A stretch of DNA of 64,000 bases from an uncultured Chitinophaga sp. (GCA_902168205.1 CABHOK010000017.1:155790-219789); one strand, 5' to 3'; shown: positions 17,328 through 29,000, counted from the first letter of the stretch. The notes: a model not told the origin generated them from the letters alone. Made by a program: numbers and translations.

Positions 17328-17440
17328 ACGGGTAAAATTCAGATCAGGTTAGTAGAAAACGTGTTGGACTGCTTAGAGGGAAGATCAGCCCTGGCACTTT
17401 TACAACCTAAAGTAAACCATTTTTTTTGAGACTATATAGG

Positions 17441-17487
17441 GCAAAAAAAGAAATCGGACAGCGATGTTATAAACATCCCTGCCCGAT
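17441..17487 (-). terminator. Terminator after the DUF4139 gene
   Basis: A 14-bp inverted repeat with two mismatches (17453-17466 with 17474-17487) and a 7-nt loop. On the minus strand a T-rich run (TTTCTTTTTTT) follows. It lies just beyond the stop at 17512. Confidence 0.8.
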
Positions 17488-17511
17488 CGCTTTTGTTAAT
17501 TTAATTATACC

Positions 17512-19128
17512 TTATAAACCGGGAATAATTTTGCCTTTCGGATATTTTACTTCGAATTTATAGGTTACCTTTTTGGTTTCGTTCGGCTGCACATTCAACT
17601 CCCACATCAGCTTGCCGGTGTTTTTGTTGTAACCCGCACCGCCCGCATCGGTAGACGTTACTTCTATCTGACTGTTTTGAGAAACCGGCAACTGATCTTC
17701 TACCACAATTTTGATAGCTTCATTTTTAGTATTGCGTACCGATATTTCGAATGCAAAACTTTCACGCTGATTTGATCCTATCGTTTTACGCGAGTTATAG
17801 TCTTTTAACTTTTCACGTTTCACCACGATGCGCTTATCTCTACCCAACGATACTGCTAATGTATCTTTTATATTGTTCGGATCGAGATACGTTTTAGCAA
17901 CAAATGTACCTTCAAAGAAAACGTTGGCTTCGCCCGGTAATAAACTCAGCTGTTCCCAATCAACAACCTGTGCCATCAAAAAAGCATCGGCATCCAGTTT
18001 AGGCGCTACGGAGTATTGATAGGTTGCCTTCAAATCATGTTTGCTGATGTCTACCAATGTTGGCTTGCTGGATGAAGCAACGGTATAGGGCAAGGCTATA
18101 TCAAAAACAGCGTTGAGTGATGTTTGAATAGTGTTTACATAGTCGGCAGTAGTGGTAACTTCATTCAGAGCTTCCGCATCTTCTTCCGCTTTATCCTTTG
18201 CCATAGCAGGTGCTGCTGATTCCAGCATTACACCGGCTGCTCTTCCTTTAAGTCTTTTATAAAGAACAGGTTCTTCAAAATTAAGATACCAGGTATATAA
18301 TTCAGGCTTTAAACCGCCTTCGCTTGGATTTGCCGTTGATAGTTTAAGCTTTACATTTTTCCATTCTTCACCGGTGCTCTGATATACATTTGCTTTGTAG
18401 TTCAACTGCACGGGGCTCTTTGTGTTGATTGCACGCAGATCGTATTGCGGATACCATCCGGCATTCGCTACTATATAATTTACTTGCAGGTCTGCCGCAG
18501 ATGCTGCATCCGCAGAAATGCTGATCACAATTTCGCTTGTGTTGCGTGCATATAGCTCGTTCTGTTCCTGTATCTGTCGCTGTAGTTTAACAACACGTTC
18601 GTTTATCTTTTTAATCTTGTCATCGTGCTTCATGCGTGTTGTTACAATCTCGCTTAAGCGTACGCGATAAAAGTCTGCCATGCCTTTCAACTCTGCTACC
18701 GTCAGATTTTGGTTGGTGCCTCCAATCTTCTGGTTGCTCAAAAGCATTTGTTCTTCCTTGTTCAGAATTTCTTTCTGACTTTGCTCGAGTGCTATCTGCT
18801 TTTGCAAATATTCCAGGGAATCCTTGAGTATACGCAGCGAAGCCGGTACATTCAGTTCACTCAGATAATTCTGCTGATGTGTAATACCCAATATCACAAA
18901 ATTACCCTTGCCGGCCACTTGTATACTTTGTGGATCGAGCTGCGATGTTAAGCCGGTTACAATCAGATCAGTTTTACCTGCCTCCACACGCGTTTTTATT
19001 ATGCGTTCTATCTGCGCCTTGTTCAGAAATACGGTTACGTGACTAATTCGGGAATCAACGGTTTTAACTTGTTGTGCTGACAACCGTAAACTTAACAGCA
19101 ACAGAAACCATAACATTGTCTTATTCAT
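17512..19128 (-). CDS. DUF4140/DUF4139 (mucoidy-inhibitor MuiA-like) protein
   Basis: A 538-residue exported protein with a signal peptide to about residue 18 (RLSAQ). The N-terminal DUF4140 region (about 25-125, SRISHVTVFLNKAQIERI) is followed by a coiled-coil stretch, about residues 105-200. The beta-rich DUF4139 domain (about 215-538) contains INYIVANAGWYPQYDLRA-like and VEDQLPVSQNSQIEV motifs. An acidic linker (KAEEDAEALNE) sits near residue 315. The family is called mucoidy inhibitor A from one early study; its biochemical role is not established. It is monocistronic and ends at a good terminator. Confidence 0.88.
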   Translation of the reverse strand: MNKTMLWFLLLLSLRLSAQQVKTVDSRISHVTVFLNKAQIERIIKTRVEAGKTDLIVTGLTSQLDPQSIQVAGKGNFVILGITHQQNYLSELNVPASLRILKDSLEYLQKQIALEQSQKEILNKEEQMLLSNQKIGGTNQNLTVAELKGMADFYRVRLSEIVTTRMKHDDKIKKINERVVKLQRQIQEQNELYARNTSEIVISISADAASAADLQVNYIVANAGWYPQYDLRAINTKSPVQLNYKANVYQSTGEEWKNVKLKLSTANPSEGGLKPELYTWYLNFEEPVLYKRLKGRAAGVMLESAAPAMAKDKAEEDAEALNEVTTTADYVNTIQTSLNAVFDIALPYTVASSSKPTLVDISKHDLKATYQYSVAPKLDADAFLMAQVVDWEQLSLLPGEANVFFEGTFVAKTYLDPNNIKDTLAVSLGRDKRIVVKREKLKDYNSRKTIGSNQRESFAFEISVRNTKNEAIKIVVEDQLPVSQNSQIEVTSTDAGGAGYNKNTGKLMWELNVQPNETKKVTYKFEVKYPKGKIIPGL

Positions 19129-19312
19129 ATCTGGATTGATTTTTTAGTAAGATGCAGGTGGGACAAATTTTCCATAAGGCACAGTTTCGATTTTTTTTAT
19201 TTTCTGAAATTCAGGGATCGGAACGTGACACCGGAAAAATTAGGAAGAATTTGTTACTTTTCTAATGTTGTGAGCCCACGCACTGCTACAGATTTAAAAA
19301 CCGTTTAATAAG

Positions 19313-21547
19313 ATGTTTCAAAAATCAGGGCAATCGTTAAAAATCACGGTAATCTATACCCTGCTGGGTATTGCCTGGATTTACGGAAGCACCGCATTAC
19401 TAAACACATATTTTACGAACGAGTCGGGATACGATGTTAAGATACTGAATGTGCTGATGCGGATAAGTTTTGTACTTGTTTCCGGACTGCTGTTATATAT
19501 ACTGATGAACAGCTTTCATGTTACGCTGCAGCGGAGAATAGCCGAGTACGAAAAACTCTTCATGAAGAATCCCAACCCTATGTGGGTATATGATTTGGAA
19601 AACCTGTCATTTCTCGCCGTGAATGAAGCGGCCGTGCGTGAATATGGCTATACCGAAAAAGAATTTCTGTCGCGAACCATTCGCGACATACGACCGGCTG
19701 AAGATATACCGAAACTACAGCAGGCTATTCTCGGGATCCCGAGCGGTGTATATAGCTCGGGTATATGGCGACATGTAAAGAAAGACGGTACATTAATATG
19801 GGTGCAGATAACTTCGTATGCTTTGGAATGGAATGGCAAACGAGCCGAACTCATTTTATCGCAGAATGTTACCGAGCGTGTAAAGTTTGAACTCCAGCTT
19901 CAAGAACTGAATGTTAATCTCGAAGAAAAAATTATAGAACGCACGCGCCAGCTAGATGAAGCAAATCATGCACTGGCCAGCACCAATGAAGAACTGATCA
20001 CCACCAACGAAGAATTACTGTCTACGAATGATCAGCTGTCGGCAGCACACGAGAAAATACAGGAACAGGCAAACGACCTGGTAAGACAAAGTCAACAGAA
20101 GTTGAGCAGTATACTCAGCACGCTGAAAGATATGGTATGGTCTGCAAAGTTTACCGGTATGCGCGAGATACAAATCGATTTTGTAAACAATGCTGCTGAA
20201 GAAATATTCGGATACTCGGCACAGGAGTTTTACGAGAACAACCTGTTGGTAGAGTGCATGCTTGTGGATGATCCGGAAGGAACAGCGGATGCCATGCATC
20301 AGCAACTGCTTGCTAAATCTTACACAGAAATCGAACACATGATTCTGAGCAAGCAGCGAAAACAAAAATGGGTAACCAGCAGAATATGGATGACGAAAGA
20401 CTATACAGGCAAACCGGTGCGACTCGATGGAATTATCACCGATATAACATTACGAAAGAAAGCCGAGCACGAACTGATCCGTCAGAAAGAAGCATTGCAA
20501 CGACTGATTGATAATTTACCATTGATCATTGTATTGTTTGATGTTCATAGAAATATAAACTTCATCAATCAATTCTGGGAGAGTACATTTGAGCAGGCCG
20601 ATGGAGATATAGGCAAAGAACGTATTCTGCAACAGTTCTTCCCACGCAAGCTCAACACGAAAGAGACACTGGAATTTATCAGAAGCAGAGATGGAGAATG
20701 GCACGATTTCAAAATTGAGGCACCATCAGGTTTGGTTGACATCAGTTGGTGTATGATTCCGCTATCGGATGATTCAATCATCGGTATAGGACAAGATATC
20801 AGTCAACGTAAAAAACAGGAAGAAGAGAAGAGTAAACTTTTGCAACAACTGGTGATGCACAACAATGATCTACTCCAGTTTTCTTTTATAGCATCGCATA
20901 ATCTTCGCGGACCCGTTGCTACCATCATGGGACTTTCCAAACTGATAGAACTTCAACCCATCGAAAACCAGGAACTGAATATACTGTTCAATCACCTCTT
21001 CACATCTGTAACGAAACTCAATGAAGTTATCAAAGATCTGACGAAGATATTGGAGATACGCGGTGACCACTATCAATCCAAACAATGGCTTGATATAGCC
21101 GATCTCTATACCAGTATACGGGAAACACTGGCACTGCAACTGATTAGTAGTGAGATTGAAATACGAACTGATTTTTCGGCATACTCGCATTTCTTTACTA
21201 TAAAAACATATTTCTATAGCATACTTTACAACCTGGTATCGAACGCTATCAAGTATAGATCTCCCCACCGGCCGGCCGTTATTGAGATCAAAACTTTTCA
21301 ATCAAATGGTCATGTTGGATTCTTTGTTCGTGACAATGGCTTGGGTATAGATCTCGAACAATTTGGCAATAAATTATTTACCCTGTATCAACGCTTTCAC
21401 CTCGATGTAGAGGGCAAAGGGCTAGGACTATACCTGGTGCGTACGCAGGTTAATGCCCTGAATGGTTCCATCGATGTTGCCAGCAAACCCGGGCTGGGCA
21501 CTACATTCACGGTAAGTTTTCCGGCACCGTCTGTAATGCCCGATTAA
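19313..21547 (+). CDS. Membrane-anchored multi-PAS sensor histidine kinase
   Basis: A 744-residue kinase. Two N-terminal membrane spans (about 10-30 and 46-67) leave almost no periplasmic sensor. A PAS domain (about 78-200) is followed by a Glu/Gln-rich coiled coil (about 200-265, with repeated TNEELxxTNxx units). Two more PAS domains follow (about 265-393 and 395-505). The phosphoacceptor is His529 in the ASHNLRGPV motif common in Bacteroidota kinases. The ATPase domain shows an N box (NLVSNAIKYRS), a G1 box (VRDNGLGID) and a G2 box (GKGLGLYLV). No receiver domain or response-regulator gene is adjacent, so it is an orphan kinase whose partner lies elsewhere. Confidence 0.93.
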   Translation: MFQKSGQSLKITVIYTLLGIAWIYGSTALLNTYFTNESGYDVKILNVLMRISFVLVSGLLLYILMNSFHVTLQRRIAEYEKLFMKNPNPMWVYDLENLSFLAVNEAAVREYGYTEKEFLSRTIRDIRPAEDIPKLQQAILGIPSGVYSSGIWRHVKKDGTLIWVQITSYALEWNGKRAELILSQNVTERVKFELQLQELNVNLEEKIIERTRQLDEANHALASTNEELITTNEELLSTNDQLSAAHEKIQEQANDLVRQSQQKLSSILSTLKDMVWSAKFTGMREIQIDFVNNAAEEIFGYSAQEFYENNLLVECMLVDDPEGTADAMHQQLLAKSYTEIEHMILSKQRKQKWVTSRIWMTKDYTGKPVRLDGIITDITLRKKAEHELIRQKEALQRLIDNLPLIIVLFDVHRNINFINQFWESTFEQADGDIGKERILQQFFPRKLNTKETLEFIRSRDGEWHDFKIEAPSGLVDISWCMIPLSDDSIIGIGQDISQRKKQEEEKSKLLQQLVMHNNDLLQFSFIASHNLRGPVATIMGLSKLIELQPIENQELNILFNHLFTSVTKLNEVIKDLTKILEIRGDHYQSKQWLDIADLYTSIRETLALQLISSEIEIRTDFSAYSHFFTIKTYFYSILYNLVSNAIKYRSPHRPAVIEIKTFQSNGHVGFFVRDNGLGIDLEQFGNKLFTLYQRFHLDVEGKGLGLYLVRTQVNALNGSIDVASKPGLGTTFTVSFPAPSVMPD

Positions 21548-21590
21548 CAGCAACCATTATTCCGATTAGAACTATATATTTGTCCGCAGT

Positions 21591-22673
21591 ATGGTAATGG
21601 ACAAACTCTTTTCTTTCGAATCCCTACAGGTATTTACGCGTAACATCTTTAAGCATATAGGCTGTTCAGATGCAGAAGCTACGCTGGCGACAGAAGTTTT
21701 ATTGAATGCTGATCTGCGTGGCATCGATTCGCATGGTATAGCGCGTCTGTCGGGTTACGTTCGTCTGTGGGAAGCAAAGCGCGTTAATGCCACTCCCAAT
21801 GTGCGCGTGGTACACGAATCGCCCAGCACAGCCGTAGTAGATGGCGATAGTGGATTGGGATTGGTAGTTGCCCCGAAAGCGATGGAAATTGCTATAGCCA
21901 AAGCGCGTACTGCCGGCACCGGCTGGGTTGCTGTAAAGAATTCGAATCACTTTGGTATAGCAGGACATCACGCGATGATGGCATTGCCACATGATATGAT
22001 TGGTATTGCAATGACCAATGCCAGTCCGTTAGTAGCACCTACATTTTCAGTGGAGCGACTGCTGGGTACAAACCCTATTGCCGTTGCTATACCTGCCGAT
22101 AAACAACCGCCCTTCGTTGCTGACTTTGCTACAACGACTGCAGCCAATGGCAAGCTTGAAATTCTTCAACGTAAAAATCTGAATGCTCCTATAGGCTGGG
22201 TACAAACCAAAGATGGTAAACCTTCTACAGACCCGAATGAAACGAAGAGCGGAGGTTCACTTATACCTTTAGGTAGTGATCGTGAACACGGCAGTCACAA
22301 GGGATATTGCCTGGGTGCATGGGTAGATATATTTTCAGCCGTGTTGTCGGGTGCTAATTATGGACCGTGGGTTCCTCCGTTTGTAGCGTTCCTGAGTCCA
22401 CCGAGTGATCCGGTAGGTGAAGGTATAGGACATTTCTTTGGAGCCATGCGTATCGATGCATTCCGTCCTGCAGCGGAGTTCAAACAACACATGGATAACT
22501 GGATCAACCGCTTCCGTTCCGCCAAGCCGATTGAAGGACAGGAACGCGTTCTTATACCGGGAGATCCTGAAAGAGAAATTACTGCACAGCGATTAGCGGA
22601 AGGTATACCACTCAACCCAAAAGTGGTGGAAGACCTCCAGTTACTCAGTGCTAAATTTGGAATCGCTTTTTAG
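21591..22673 (+). CDS. Ldh-family (malate/L-lactate/ureidoglycolate) NAD(P)-dependent dehydrogenase
   Basis: A 360-residue oxidoreductase of the Ldh_2/YiaK superfamily, which has its own non-Rossmann NAD(P)-binding fold. Family motifs are ADLRGIDSHGIARL (about residue 40), the NSNHFGIAGHH catalytic-loop motif (about residue 115, catalytic His), the GTNPIAVAIP segment (about 160), and HKGYCLGAWVDI near residue 235. Substrate cannot be chosen among malate, lactate, sulfolactate or ureidoglycolate. The start may be ATG 21591 or the in-frame ATG two codons later. TATATTTG at 21575-21582 fits a -7 element and would leave almost no leader. The stop overlaps the convergent outer-membrane gene by 4 bp. 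Confidence 0.9.
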   Translation: MVMDKLFSFESLQVFTRNIFKHIGCSDAEATLATEVLLNADLRGIDSHGIARLSGYVRLWEAKRVNATPNVRVVHESPSTAVVDGDSGLGLVVAPKAMEIAIAKARTAGTGWVAVKNSNHFGIAGHHAMMALPHDMIGIAMTNASPLVAPTFSVERLLGTNPIAVAIPADKQPPFVADFATTTAANGKLEILQRKNLNAPIGWVQTKDGKPSTDPNETKSGGSLIPLGSDREHGSHKGYCLGAWVDIFSAVLSGANYGPWVPPFVAFLSPPSDPVGEGIGHFFGAMRIDAFRPAAEFKQHMDNWINRFRSAKPIEGQERVLIPGDPEREITAQRLAEGIPLNPKVVEDLQLLSAKFGIAF

Positions 22674-23227
22674 AAACCGGCTGTTACACCTACGCGCAAT
22701 ACAAGTGGACTGTCGTATGGAGTAACTTCTCCCGGGTTTGCAGCTCTGTAACTAAAGTTATAGAGTGCAAGTGCATAAAAGCCTGCACGTCTTCCCAGTG
22801 GTTGAAACAAACCTCCACCTGCTAAAAAGCTGTTATACTTCTTGCGTATACTTTCGCTGGTAGTTACCGGGAATTCGTAGTTGAGGTATTCATATTCCGC
22901 CTGCAGAAAGAAAGGCGAGTATACATTGTAGCGCACAAACGGACTTATACCGTAATCATTGGTTGAAAACTTGGGGGTAAATTCTTTATAGCGGGTATAG
23001 CGATACTGTACTTGTATACCGGCCGCCAATTTAGGCGTTACTTTATACCCGATGAGTGGTGATACTGAAACAAAATCGTAATAGCTGGAGAAGCTCAGAC
23101 CAAAACCACCACCGGTAAATATTCGTTCGCGCAGTGTTGGCTCATCGCTCATTTCTTCGTCTCCCCATTGCGCCATGGCCAGTGTGCACAGCGACAAAGC
23201 AATTAAGGTTAGTATAGTCTTTTTCAT
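22670..23227 (-). CDS. Small outer-membrane beta-barrel protein (hypothetical)
   Basis: A 185-residue protein with a clear signal peptide (about 1-19, LAMAQ). A predicted short eight-stranded-type barrel follows, with alternating aromatic/polar strands (GGFGLSFSSYYDFVSVSPLIGYKV, LAAGIQVQYRYTRYK) and the C-terminal aromatic residue common in outer-membrane proteins. It has no enzymatic motif, and I cannot assign it beyond an outer-membrane beta-barrel. It is monocistronic, convergent with the Ldh gene and upstream of divIC-type gene on the same strand. Confidence 0.7.
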   Translation of the reverse strand: MKKTILTLIALSLCTLAMAQWGDEEMSDEPTLRERIFTGGGFGLSFSSYYDFVSVSPLIGYKVTPKLAAGIQVQYRYTRYKEFTPKFSTNDYGISPFVRYNVYSPFFLQAEYEYLNYEFPVTTSESIRKKYNSFLAGGGLFQPLGRRAGFYALALYNFSYRAANPGEVTPYDSPLVLRVGVTAGF

Positions 23228-23305
23228 GTTATTATAACATTAGGTCGGATTTATACTAAGACAGGCTGCAGAAGACTTACCCCTATTGCAGGGCTATGGA
23301 TTTTA

Positions 23306-23599
23306 TCAATCCACTTCTTCTACTATAAAAATATCTTCTGTCTCTTTCTTCATTAAGTACTTCTCACGCGCAAACTTCTCAACGGATTCTTTATCACCGA
23401 AAAGTTCATCGCGATCCTTTTCCACTTCCTTGATCTTCTCCTCGTAGTATTCTTTTTCATTTTCCAGCGAACGAAGTTTGGAACGTAACTGGAACCTCGC
23501 GATCAGGTTATTCGGATCCAACAACAACATCCACACAAAGAATACGATGGTTGTCAGTACAAAAAAATTACGGAACGGCTTTGGTAGTTTGTTCAGCAT
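23306..23599 (-). CDS. FtsB/DivIC-family septum formation initiator
   Basis: A 97-residue protein with a short cytoplasmic start, one membrane helix (about residues 10-28), a coiled coil (about 35-70, Arg/Glu/Lys-rich) and a C-terminal FAREKYLMKKETEDIFIVEE motif. This is the DivIC/FtsB signature. It acts in the divisome at mid-cell with FtsL and FtsQ. It follows eno on the same strand, an arrangement that recurs in bacteria. It is separated from eno by a terminator, so it probably has its own promoter. Confidence 0.88.
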   Translation of the reverse strand: MLNKLPKPFRNFFVLTTIVFFVWMLLLDPNNLIARFQLRSKLRSLENEKEYYEEKIKEVEKDRDELFGDKESVEKFAREKYLMKKETEDIFIVEEVD

Positions 23600-23701
23600 A
23601 AAGTTTAAAAAGTGATACGAAGATAGAGAAAAAAGTTATTCATTATTCGCTAAAGCCGTATCCGTGTAGTAATGCGTGTGTGCGTGCAACATAGTAAAAA
23701 C

Positions 23702-23732
23702 GAAAAAAGCCAGAGTGTGTTGCTCTGGCTTT
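23702..23732 (-). terminator. Terminator after eno
   Basis: A perfect 10-bp stem (AAAGCCAGAG at 23706-23715 with 23723-23732), a 7-nt loop and a run of six T residues on the minus strand, 22 bp beyond the eno stop. Confidence 0.9.
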
Positions 23733-23753
23733 CTGTATTTAATAGCTATAGTA

Positions 23754-25082
<1,329 letters not shown>

Positions 25083-26177
25083 TTATTTTATATCTGATTT
25101 AATCATGGTCACGAAGTCATCAAAAAGATAACGTGAGTCATGTGGCCCTGGAGAAGCTTCCGGGTGATATTGCACCGAGAAAGCTTTCTTATCTTTTCTG
25201 CGTATACCCATGATGGTGCTGTCGTTCAGGTGAACGTGCGTTACTTCAACATTTGGATTCTTCTCGATATCTTTTTCAGATACAGCGAAGCCGTGGTTCT
25301 GTGAAGTCATTTCTCCTTTACCTGTTACCAGGTTCTTCACCGGGTGATTTAATCCGCGGTGACCATGGTGCATTTTATAGGTTGATACGCCTGATGCAAG
25401 CGCCAGCAACTGGTGTCCTAAACATATACCGAATACAGGTTTATCTGAATCTAAAGTTTGCTTTACTGTCTTCACAGCGTAGTCCATGGCTGAAGGATCG
25501 CCAGGACCGTTAGAGATGAAATATCCGTCTGGCCTCCATGCAGCCATTTCATCAAATGATGTTTTAGCCGGGAACACTTTGCAATAGCAACCTCTGCCCG
25601 CCAGGTTCTCCACTATACTTTTCTTGATACCGAGATCAAGTACAGCAATTTTTATAGGAGCATTTGCATTGCCAACGAAGTAAGGCTCTCTGGTGGTAAC
25701 TATAGATGATAATTCGAGTCCATCCATGGAAGGAACCTTCTTCAATTCCGTCATCAGCTTATCAGGCGACAACTCAGAAGAGATGATTGCATTCATCGCA
25801 CCTTTGCTGCGCAGGTAACGAACCAGCATGCGTGTATCTACATCAGCAATCCCTACTATGCCTTTTGTTTCCAGGTAATTCTGTAAACTTTCCTTCGCTG
25901 ATTTTCTGCTATATTCTTTAGCAAAATCATTCACTACAAGTCCTGCGATCTGCGCACCCACAGACTCCTGTTCTTCGTCCATCGCGCCATAGTTACCTAT
26001 ATGCGATGTTGTGTTAACAATGATTTGTCCGTAGTACGATGGATCAGTGTAAATTTCCTGATATCCGGTCATGCCGGTGTTGAAGCAAATCTCTCCACCA
26101 GAAGTACCAATTTTTCCGATGGCAGTACCTTCTACCAGAAGGCCATCCTCAAGAAGTAAATAAGCTTTTTTCTGCAT
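25083..26177 (-). CDS. carA: Carbamoyl-phosphate synthase small (glutaminase) subunit
   Basis: A 364-residue subunit. The N-terminal CPSase domain (about 5-135, with FNTGMTGYQEIYTDPSY) is joined to a class I glutamine amidotransferase (about 175-360). The nucleophile is Cys252 in GICLGHQ, and the His/Glu pair is in YHPEASPGP. It supplies ammonia from glutamine to CarB for arginine and pyrimidine synthesis. carB is not in the window. TATTTTTG on the minus strand at 26186-26193, 8 bp before the start, resembles a -7 element with a poor -33. If used, the message would be nearly leaderless. Confidence 0.97.
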   Translation of the reverse strand: MQKKAYLLLEDGLLVEGTAIGKIGTSGGEICFNTGMTGYQEIYTDPSYYGQIIVNTTSHIGNYGAMDEEQESVGAQIAGLVVNDFAKEYSRKSAKESLQNYLETKGIVGIADVDTRMLVRYLRSKGAMNAIISSELSPDKLMTELKKVPSMDGLELSSIVTTREPYFVGNANAPIKIAVLDLGIKKSIVENLAGRGCYCKVFPAKTSFDEMAAWRPDGYFISNGPGDPSAMDYAVKTVKQTLDSDKPVFGICLGHQLLALASGVSTYKMHHGHRGLNHPVKNLVTGKGEMTSQNHGFAVSEKDIEKNPNVEVTHVHLNDSTIMGIRRKDKKAFSVQYHPEASPGPHDSRYLFDDFVTMIKSDIK

Positions 26178-26289
26178 TGCGGTGACAAAAATACGTTAGA
26201 ATTTGATGTTTAAAACAGAAAATAGTGTGGGCGTGTCTCTTTGTTAAAAATTCCTTTCAACGCAAACGAACCCGCCTGCCTTGCAGGGC

Positions 26290-26324
26290 AAAAAAAAAGG
26301 ATTGAACTTTCATTCAATCCTTTT
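26290..26324 (-). terminator. Terminator of the ribosomal protein run
   Basis: A perfect 12-bp inverted repeat (26295-26306 with 26313-26324), a 6-nt loop and an eight- to nine-base T run on the minus strand, just after the rplQ stop. It closes the rplC-to-rplQ run. Confidence 0.92.
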
Positions 26325-26346
26325 CTGTATATGAGATTCTCAAACA

Positions 26347-26883
26347 CTATTCTTTAGCTTTTTTAGCTGCAGTTTTTCTAGGTTTCTTTTCTGCTTTAGC
26401 TTCCGCTGCAGGAGCTTCAGTAGCTTCTGTTGAAGCAGCAACTTCAGCACCTTCCTTCTTACCGCCTCTGCGGCTTCTGCGAGTTTTAGCTTTCTTCGCA
26501 GCACCTTCTTTAGTATACAGTGTATTGAAGTCTACTAATTCGATGAGGCACATTTCTGCGTTATCACCTACACGCGTATCAGCTAATTTGATGATACGTG
26601 TATAACCACCCGGACGCTCAGCTACTTTACCTGCTACCTCTCCGAACAAAGTCTTCACAGACTCTTTGTTCTGAAGATAAGAGAACACAGTTCTTCTTGA
26701 GTGAGTTGTATCGTCCTTAGCTTTTGTAATCAAAGGCTCAACATATTTTCTAAGCGCTTTAGCCTTCGCTACAGTCGTTGTAATCCGTTTGTTAAGGATC
26801 AACGATGAAGCCATGTTTGAAAGCAATGCTTCGCGGTGCGCTGTTTTCCTTCCTAAATGGTTAACTTTCTTACCGTGTCTCAT
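26347..26883 (-). CDS. rplQ: 50S ribosomal protein L17 with acidic/basic C-terminal tail
   Basis: The L17 core fills residues 1-120 ([39 protein letters not shown]). It is followed by an approximately 58-residue low-complexity tail of Lys, Ala and Glu that ends [13 protein letters not shown]. The total of 178 residues exceeds the roughly 120 of E. coli, but long L17 tails are common in Bacteroidota. Last gene of the run, 6 bp after rpoA. Confidence 0.97.
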   Translation of the reverse strand: MRHGKKVNHLGRKTAHREALLSNMASSLILNKRITTTVAKAKALRKYVEPLITKAKDDTTHSRRTVFSYLQNKESVKTLFGEVAGKVAERPGGYTRIIKLADTRVGDNAEMCLIELVDFNTLYTKEGAAKKAKTRRSRRGGKKEGAEVAASTEATEAPAAEAKAEKKPRKTAAKKAKE

Positions 26884-26889
26884 GATTTC

Positions 26890-27879
26890 TTAATCCTCAT
26901 CTAATTTATACTTGCTGAGATCCATACCGAAAGTAAGGTTCTTCTCAGCAACAAGTTGTTCAAGTTCAGCGAGTGACTTCTTACCGAAGTTTCTGAATTT
27001 CATCATATCAGAAATTTCAAGTTCAACAAGGTCACCTAATGTTTTTACATCTGCAGCTTTCAAGCAGTTGTAAGCACGTACCGAAAGATCAAGGTCATGA
27101 AGAGGAGTCTTCAACAGCTTACGCATATGCAGCATCTCTTCGTCAACCTGCTCAACCTCAGCATCTTTGCCAGTTTCAAGCTCCATTGATTTATCAGAGA
27201 ACAATGCAAAGTGCTTGATCAAAATATAGGCAGCACCTTCCAAAGCCTTCTCAGGGTGGATTGAGCCGTCTGTTTCGATATCAATTACGAGTTTTTCGTA
27301 GTCGGTCTTCTGCTCAACGCGGGTGTTCTCAACGCTATACTTTACATTTTTGATTGGTGTAAAGATCGCATCAATCGGAATGAATCCGAATACCTGCTCC
27401 GTTGGTTTATTCTCTTCTGCAGGGAGGTATCCTCTGCCTTTTTCAATTGTCAGTTCGATTTCAAAGTGAGCAGATTCATCCAAGTTACAGATTACATGCT
27501 CAGGGTTAAGAATCTCAAATGCAGAAGTAAACTTGGCTATGTCACCAGCTTTGAACTGCTTTTGTTTCTTAATGTTAACCGTTATCTTATTATCGAAATT
27601 GTCAGCTACTTTTCTGAAGCGAACCATTTTCAGGTTCAGAATGATCTCCGCTACATCTTCTACTACACCTTCTATAGTTGAAAACTCATGCAATACTCCT
27701 GGTATTTTAATTCCAGTAATCGCATAACCTTCCAGGGAGGATAACAGAATTCTTCTCAGCGCATTGCCAATGGTAACTCCATATCCTTTTTCCAGAGGCT
27801 TGAATGTAAACAGTCCGTGAAAATCATCAGACTTTTCCATTACAACCTTCTCTGGCATTTGAAATGCTAATATTGACAT
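26890..27879 (-). CDS. rpoA: DNA-directed RNA polymerase subunit alpha
   Basis: A 329-residue subunit. The N-terminal dimerisation domain (about 1-235, with [20 protein letters not shown]) seeds polymerase assembly. The C-terminal domain (about 255-320, with [23 protein letters not shown] and [16 protein letters not shown]) contacts promoter DNA and regulators. It lies between rpsD and rplQ in the standard order. Confidence 0.98.
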   Translation of the reverse strand: MSILAFQMPEKVVMEKSDDFHGLFTFKPLEKGYGVTIGNALRRILLSSLEGYAITGIKIPGVLHEFSTIEGVVEDVAEIILNLKMVRFRKVADNFDNKITVNIKKQKQFKAGDIAKFTSAFEILNPEHVICNLDESAHFEIELTIEKGRGYLPAEENKPTEQVFGFIPIDAIFTPIKNVKYSVENTRVEQKTDYEKLVIDIETDGSIHPEKALEGAAYILIKHFALFSDKSMELETGKDAEVEQVDEEMLHMRKLLKTPLHDLDLSVRAYNCLKAADVKTLGDLVELEISDMMKFRNFGKKSLAELEQLVAEKNLTFGMDLSKYKLDED

Positions 27880-27905
27880 AGTCTTGGTTTGATTAACTGT
27901 TACAA

Positions 27906-28511
27906 TTACTTCGAGTACAATTCAACGATCAGCTGTTCGTTGATGTTTTCCGGGATATCCTCACGTGGAGGTAAGTTAATGATCTTTCCGACCATTTCGG
28001 TATTATCCCACTCTAACCAGTTATATTTTTTAGCACTTTGAGTAGAAAGACTGTTGGTTACTACTTCAAGTGATTTAGAACGCTCACGTACGCCAACCAA
28101 GTCACCAGGTTTCAGAGAGAAAGAAGGTACATTAACAACGTCTCCATTTACCTGCACGTGCTTGTGCAATACTAACTGGCGGGCAGCTCTTCTGGTAGGA
28201 GCAATGCCTAAACGGTATACAGTATTATCTAAACGAGACTCGAGCAATTGGAGTAATACTTCACCGGTAACACCTTTTTTACGGGTAGCTGTATCAAACA
28301 ATTTCGCGAATTGTCTTTCCAGCAATCCATAGATATATTTTGCTTTCTGCTTCTCAGCAAGCTGCGTAGCATATTCTGATTGCTTACGCTTTTTGCCACG
28401 ACCATGCTGACCAGGAGCATAGTTTTTCTTTTGCAGAGCCTTGTTTTCACCTAAGATTGGCTCATTGAAACGTCTTGATATTCTAACTTTCGGGCCTGTA
28501 TATCGTGCCAT
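27906..28511 (-). CDS. rpsD: 30S ribosomal protein S4
   Basis: A 201-residue 16S-rRNA assembly protein. It starts [19 protein letters not shown] and carries an S4 RNA-binding domain (about 95-160, [24 protein letters not shown]). The Cys zinc-binding N-terminus found in some S4 proteins is absent. It follows rpsK and precedes rpoA. Confidence 0.98.
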   Translation of the reverse strand: MARYTGPKVRISRRFNEPILGENKALQKKNYAPGQHGRGKKRKQSEYATQLAEKQKAKYIYGLLERQFAKLFDTATRKKGVTGEVLLQLLESRLDNTVYRLGIAPTRRAARQLVLHKHVQVNGDVVNVPSFSLKPGDLVGVRERSKSLEVVTNSLSTQSAKKYNWLEWDNTEMVGKIINLPPREDIPENINEQLIVELYSK

Positions 28512-28583
28512 TCTATTCTAATTTTTAAATTTTAGACCTTGATTACAGCTCTTCGTGTAATCGTGAATCTTCAATTGTCTATA

Positions 28584-28982
28584 TTAAACTCTTCTTTTCT
28601 TTGGAGGACGGCAACCGTTGTGAGGAAGCGGAGTTACATCGCGGATTGCAGTGATCTCGATACCAGAGTTCTGGATTGTGCGGATAGCAGACTCACGACC
28701 GGCACCAGGACCTTTCACGAAAACCTCAACCTTACGCAAACCAAGTTCAAAAGCTTTTGAAGCACAGTCTTGCGCTGCAGTTTGAGCAGCGTATGGTGTG
28801 TTCTTCTTAGAACCTTTGAAGCCCATTTTACCAGCTGATGCCCAAGATATAACCTGGCCAGTTGAGTTGGTAACGGAGATTATGATGTTGTTGAAAGTAG
28901 CGCGAATATGTACCTGGCCAACAGCCTCAACATTCACTACTCTCTTTTTTGCTTTATCTTTTCTCTTTTCAGCAGTCGCCAT
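28584..28982 (-). CDS. rpsK: 30S ribosomal protein S11
   Basis: A 132-residue small-subunit platform protein with the family signature [21 protein letters not shown] and the [20 protein letters not shown] end. It lies between rpsM and rpsD; the 72-bp gap to rpsD shows no promoter box. Confidence 0.98.
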   Translation of the reverse strand: MATAEKRKDKAKKRVVNVEAVGQVHIRATFNNIIISVTNSTGQVISWASAGKMGFKGSKKNTPYAAQTAAQDCASKAFELGLRKVEVFVKGPGAGRESAIRTIQNSGIEITAIRDVTPLPHNGCRPPKKRRV

Positions 28983-29000
28983 TATTGAAAAGTTTATCTA

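Noticed and set aside
17328..17440. Cobalamin or TPP riboswitch before the BtuB/CirA-like receptor
   Set aside because: I found no B12-box-like or thi-box-like core; only ordinary spacer is visible.
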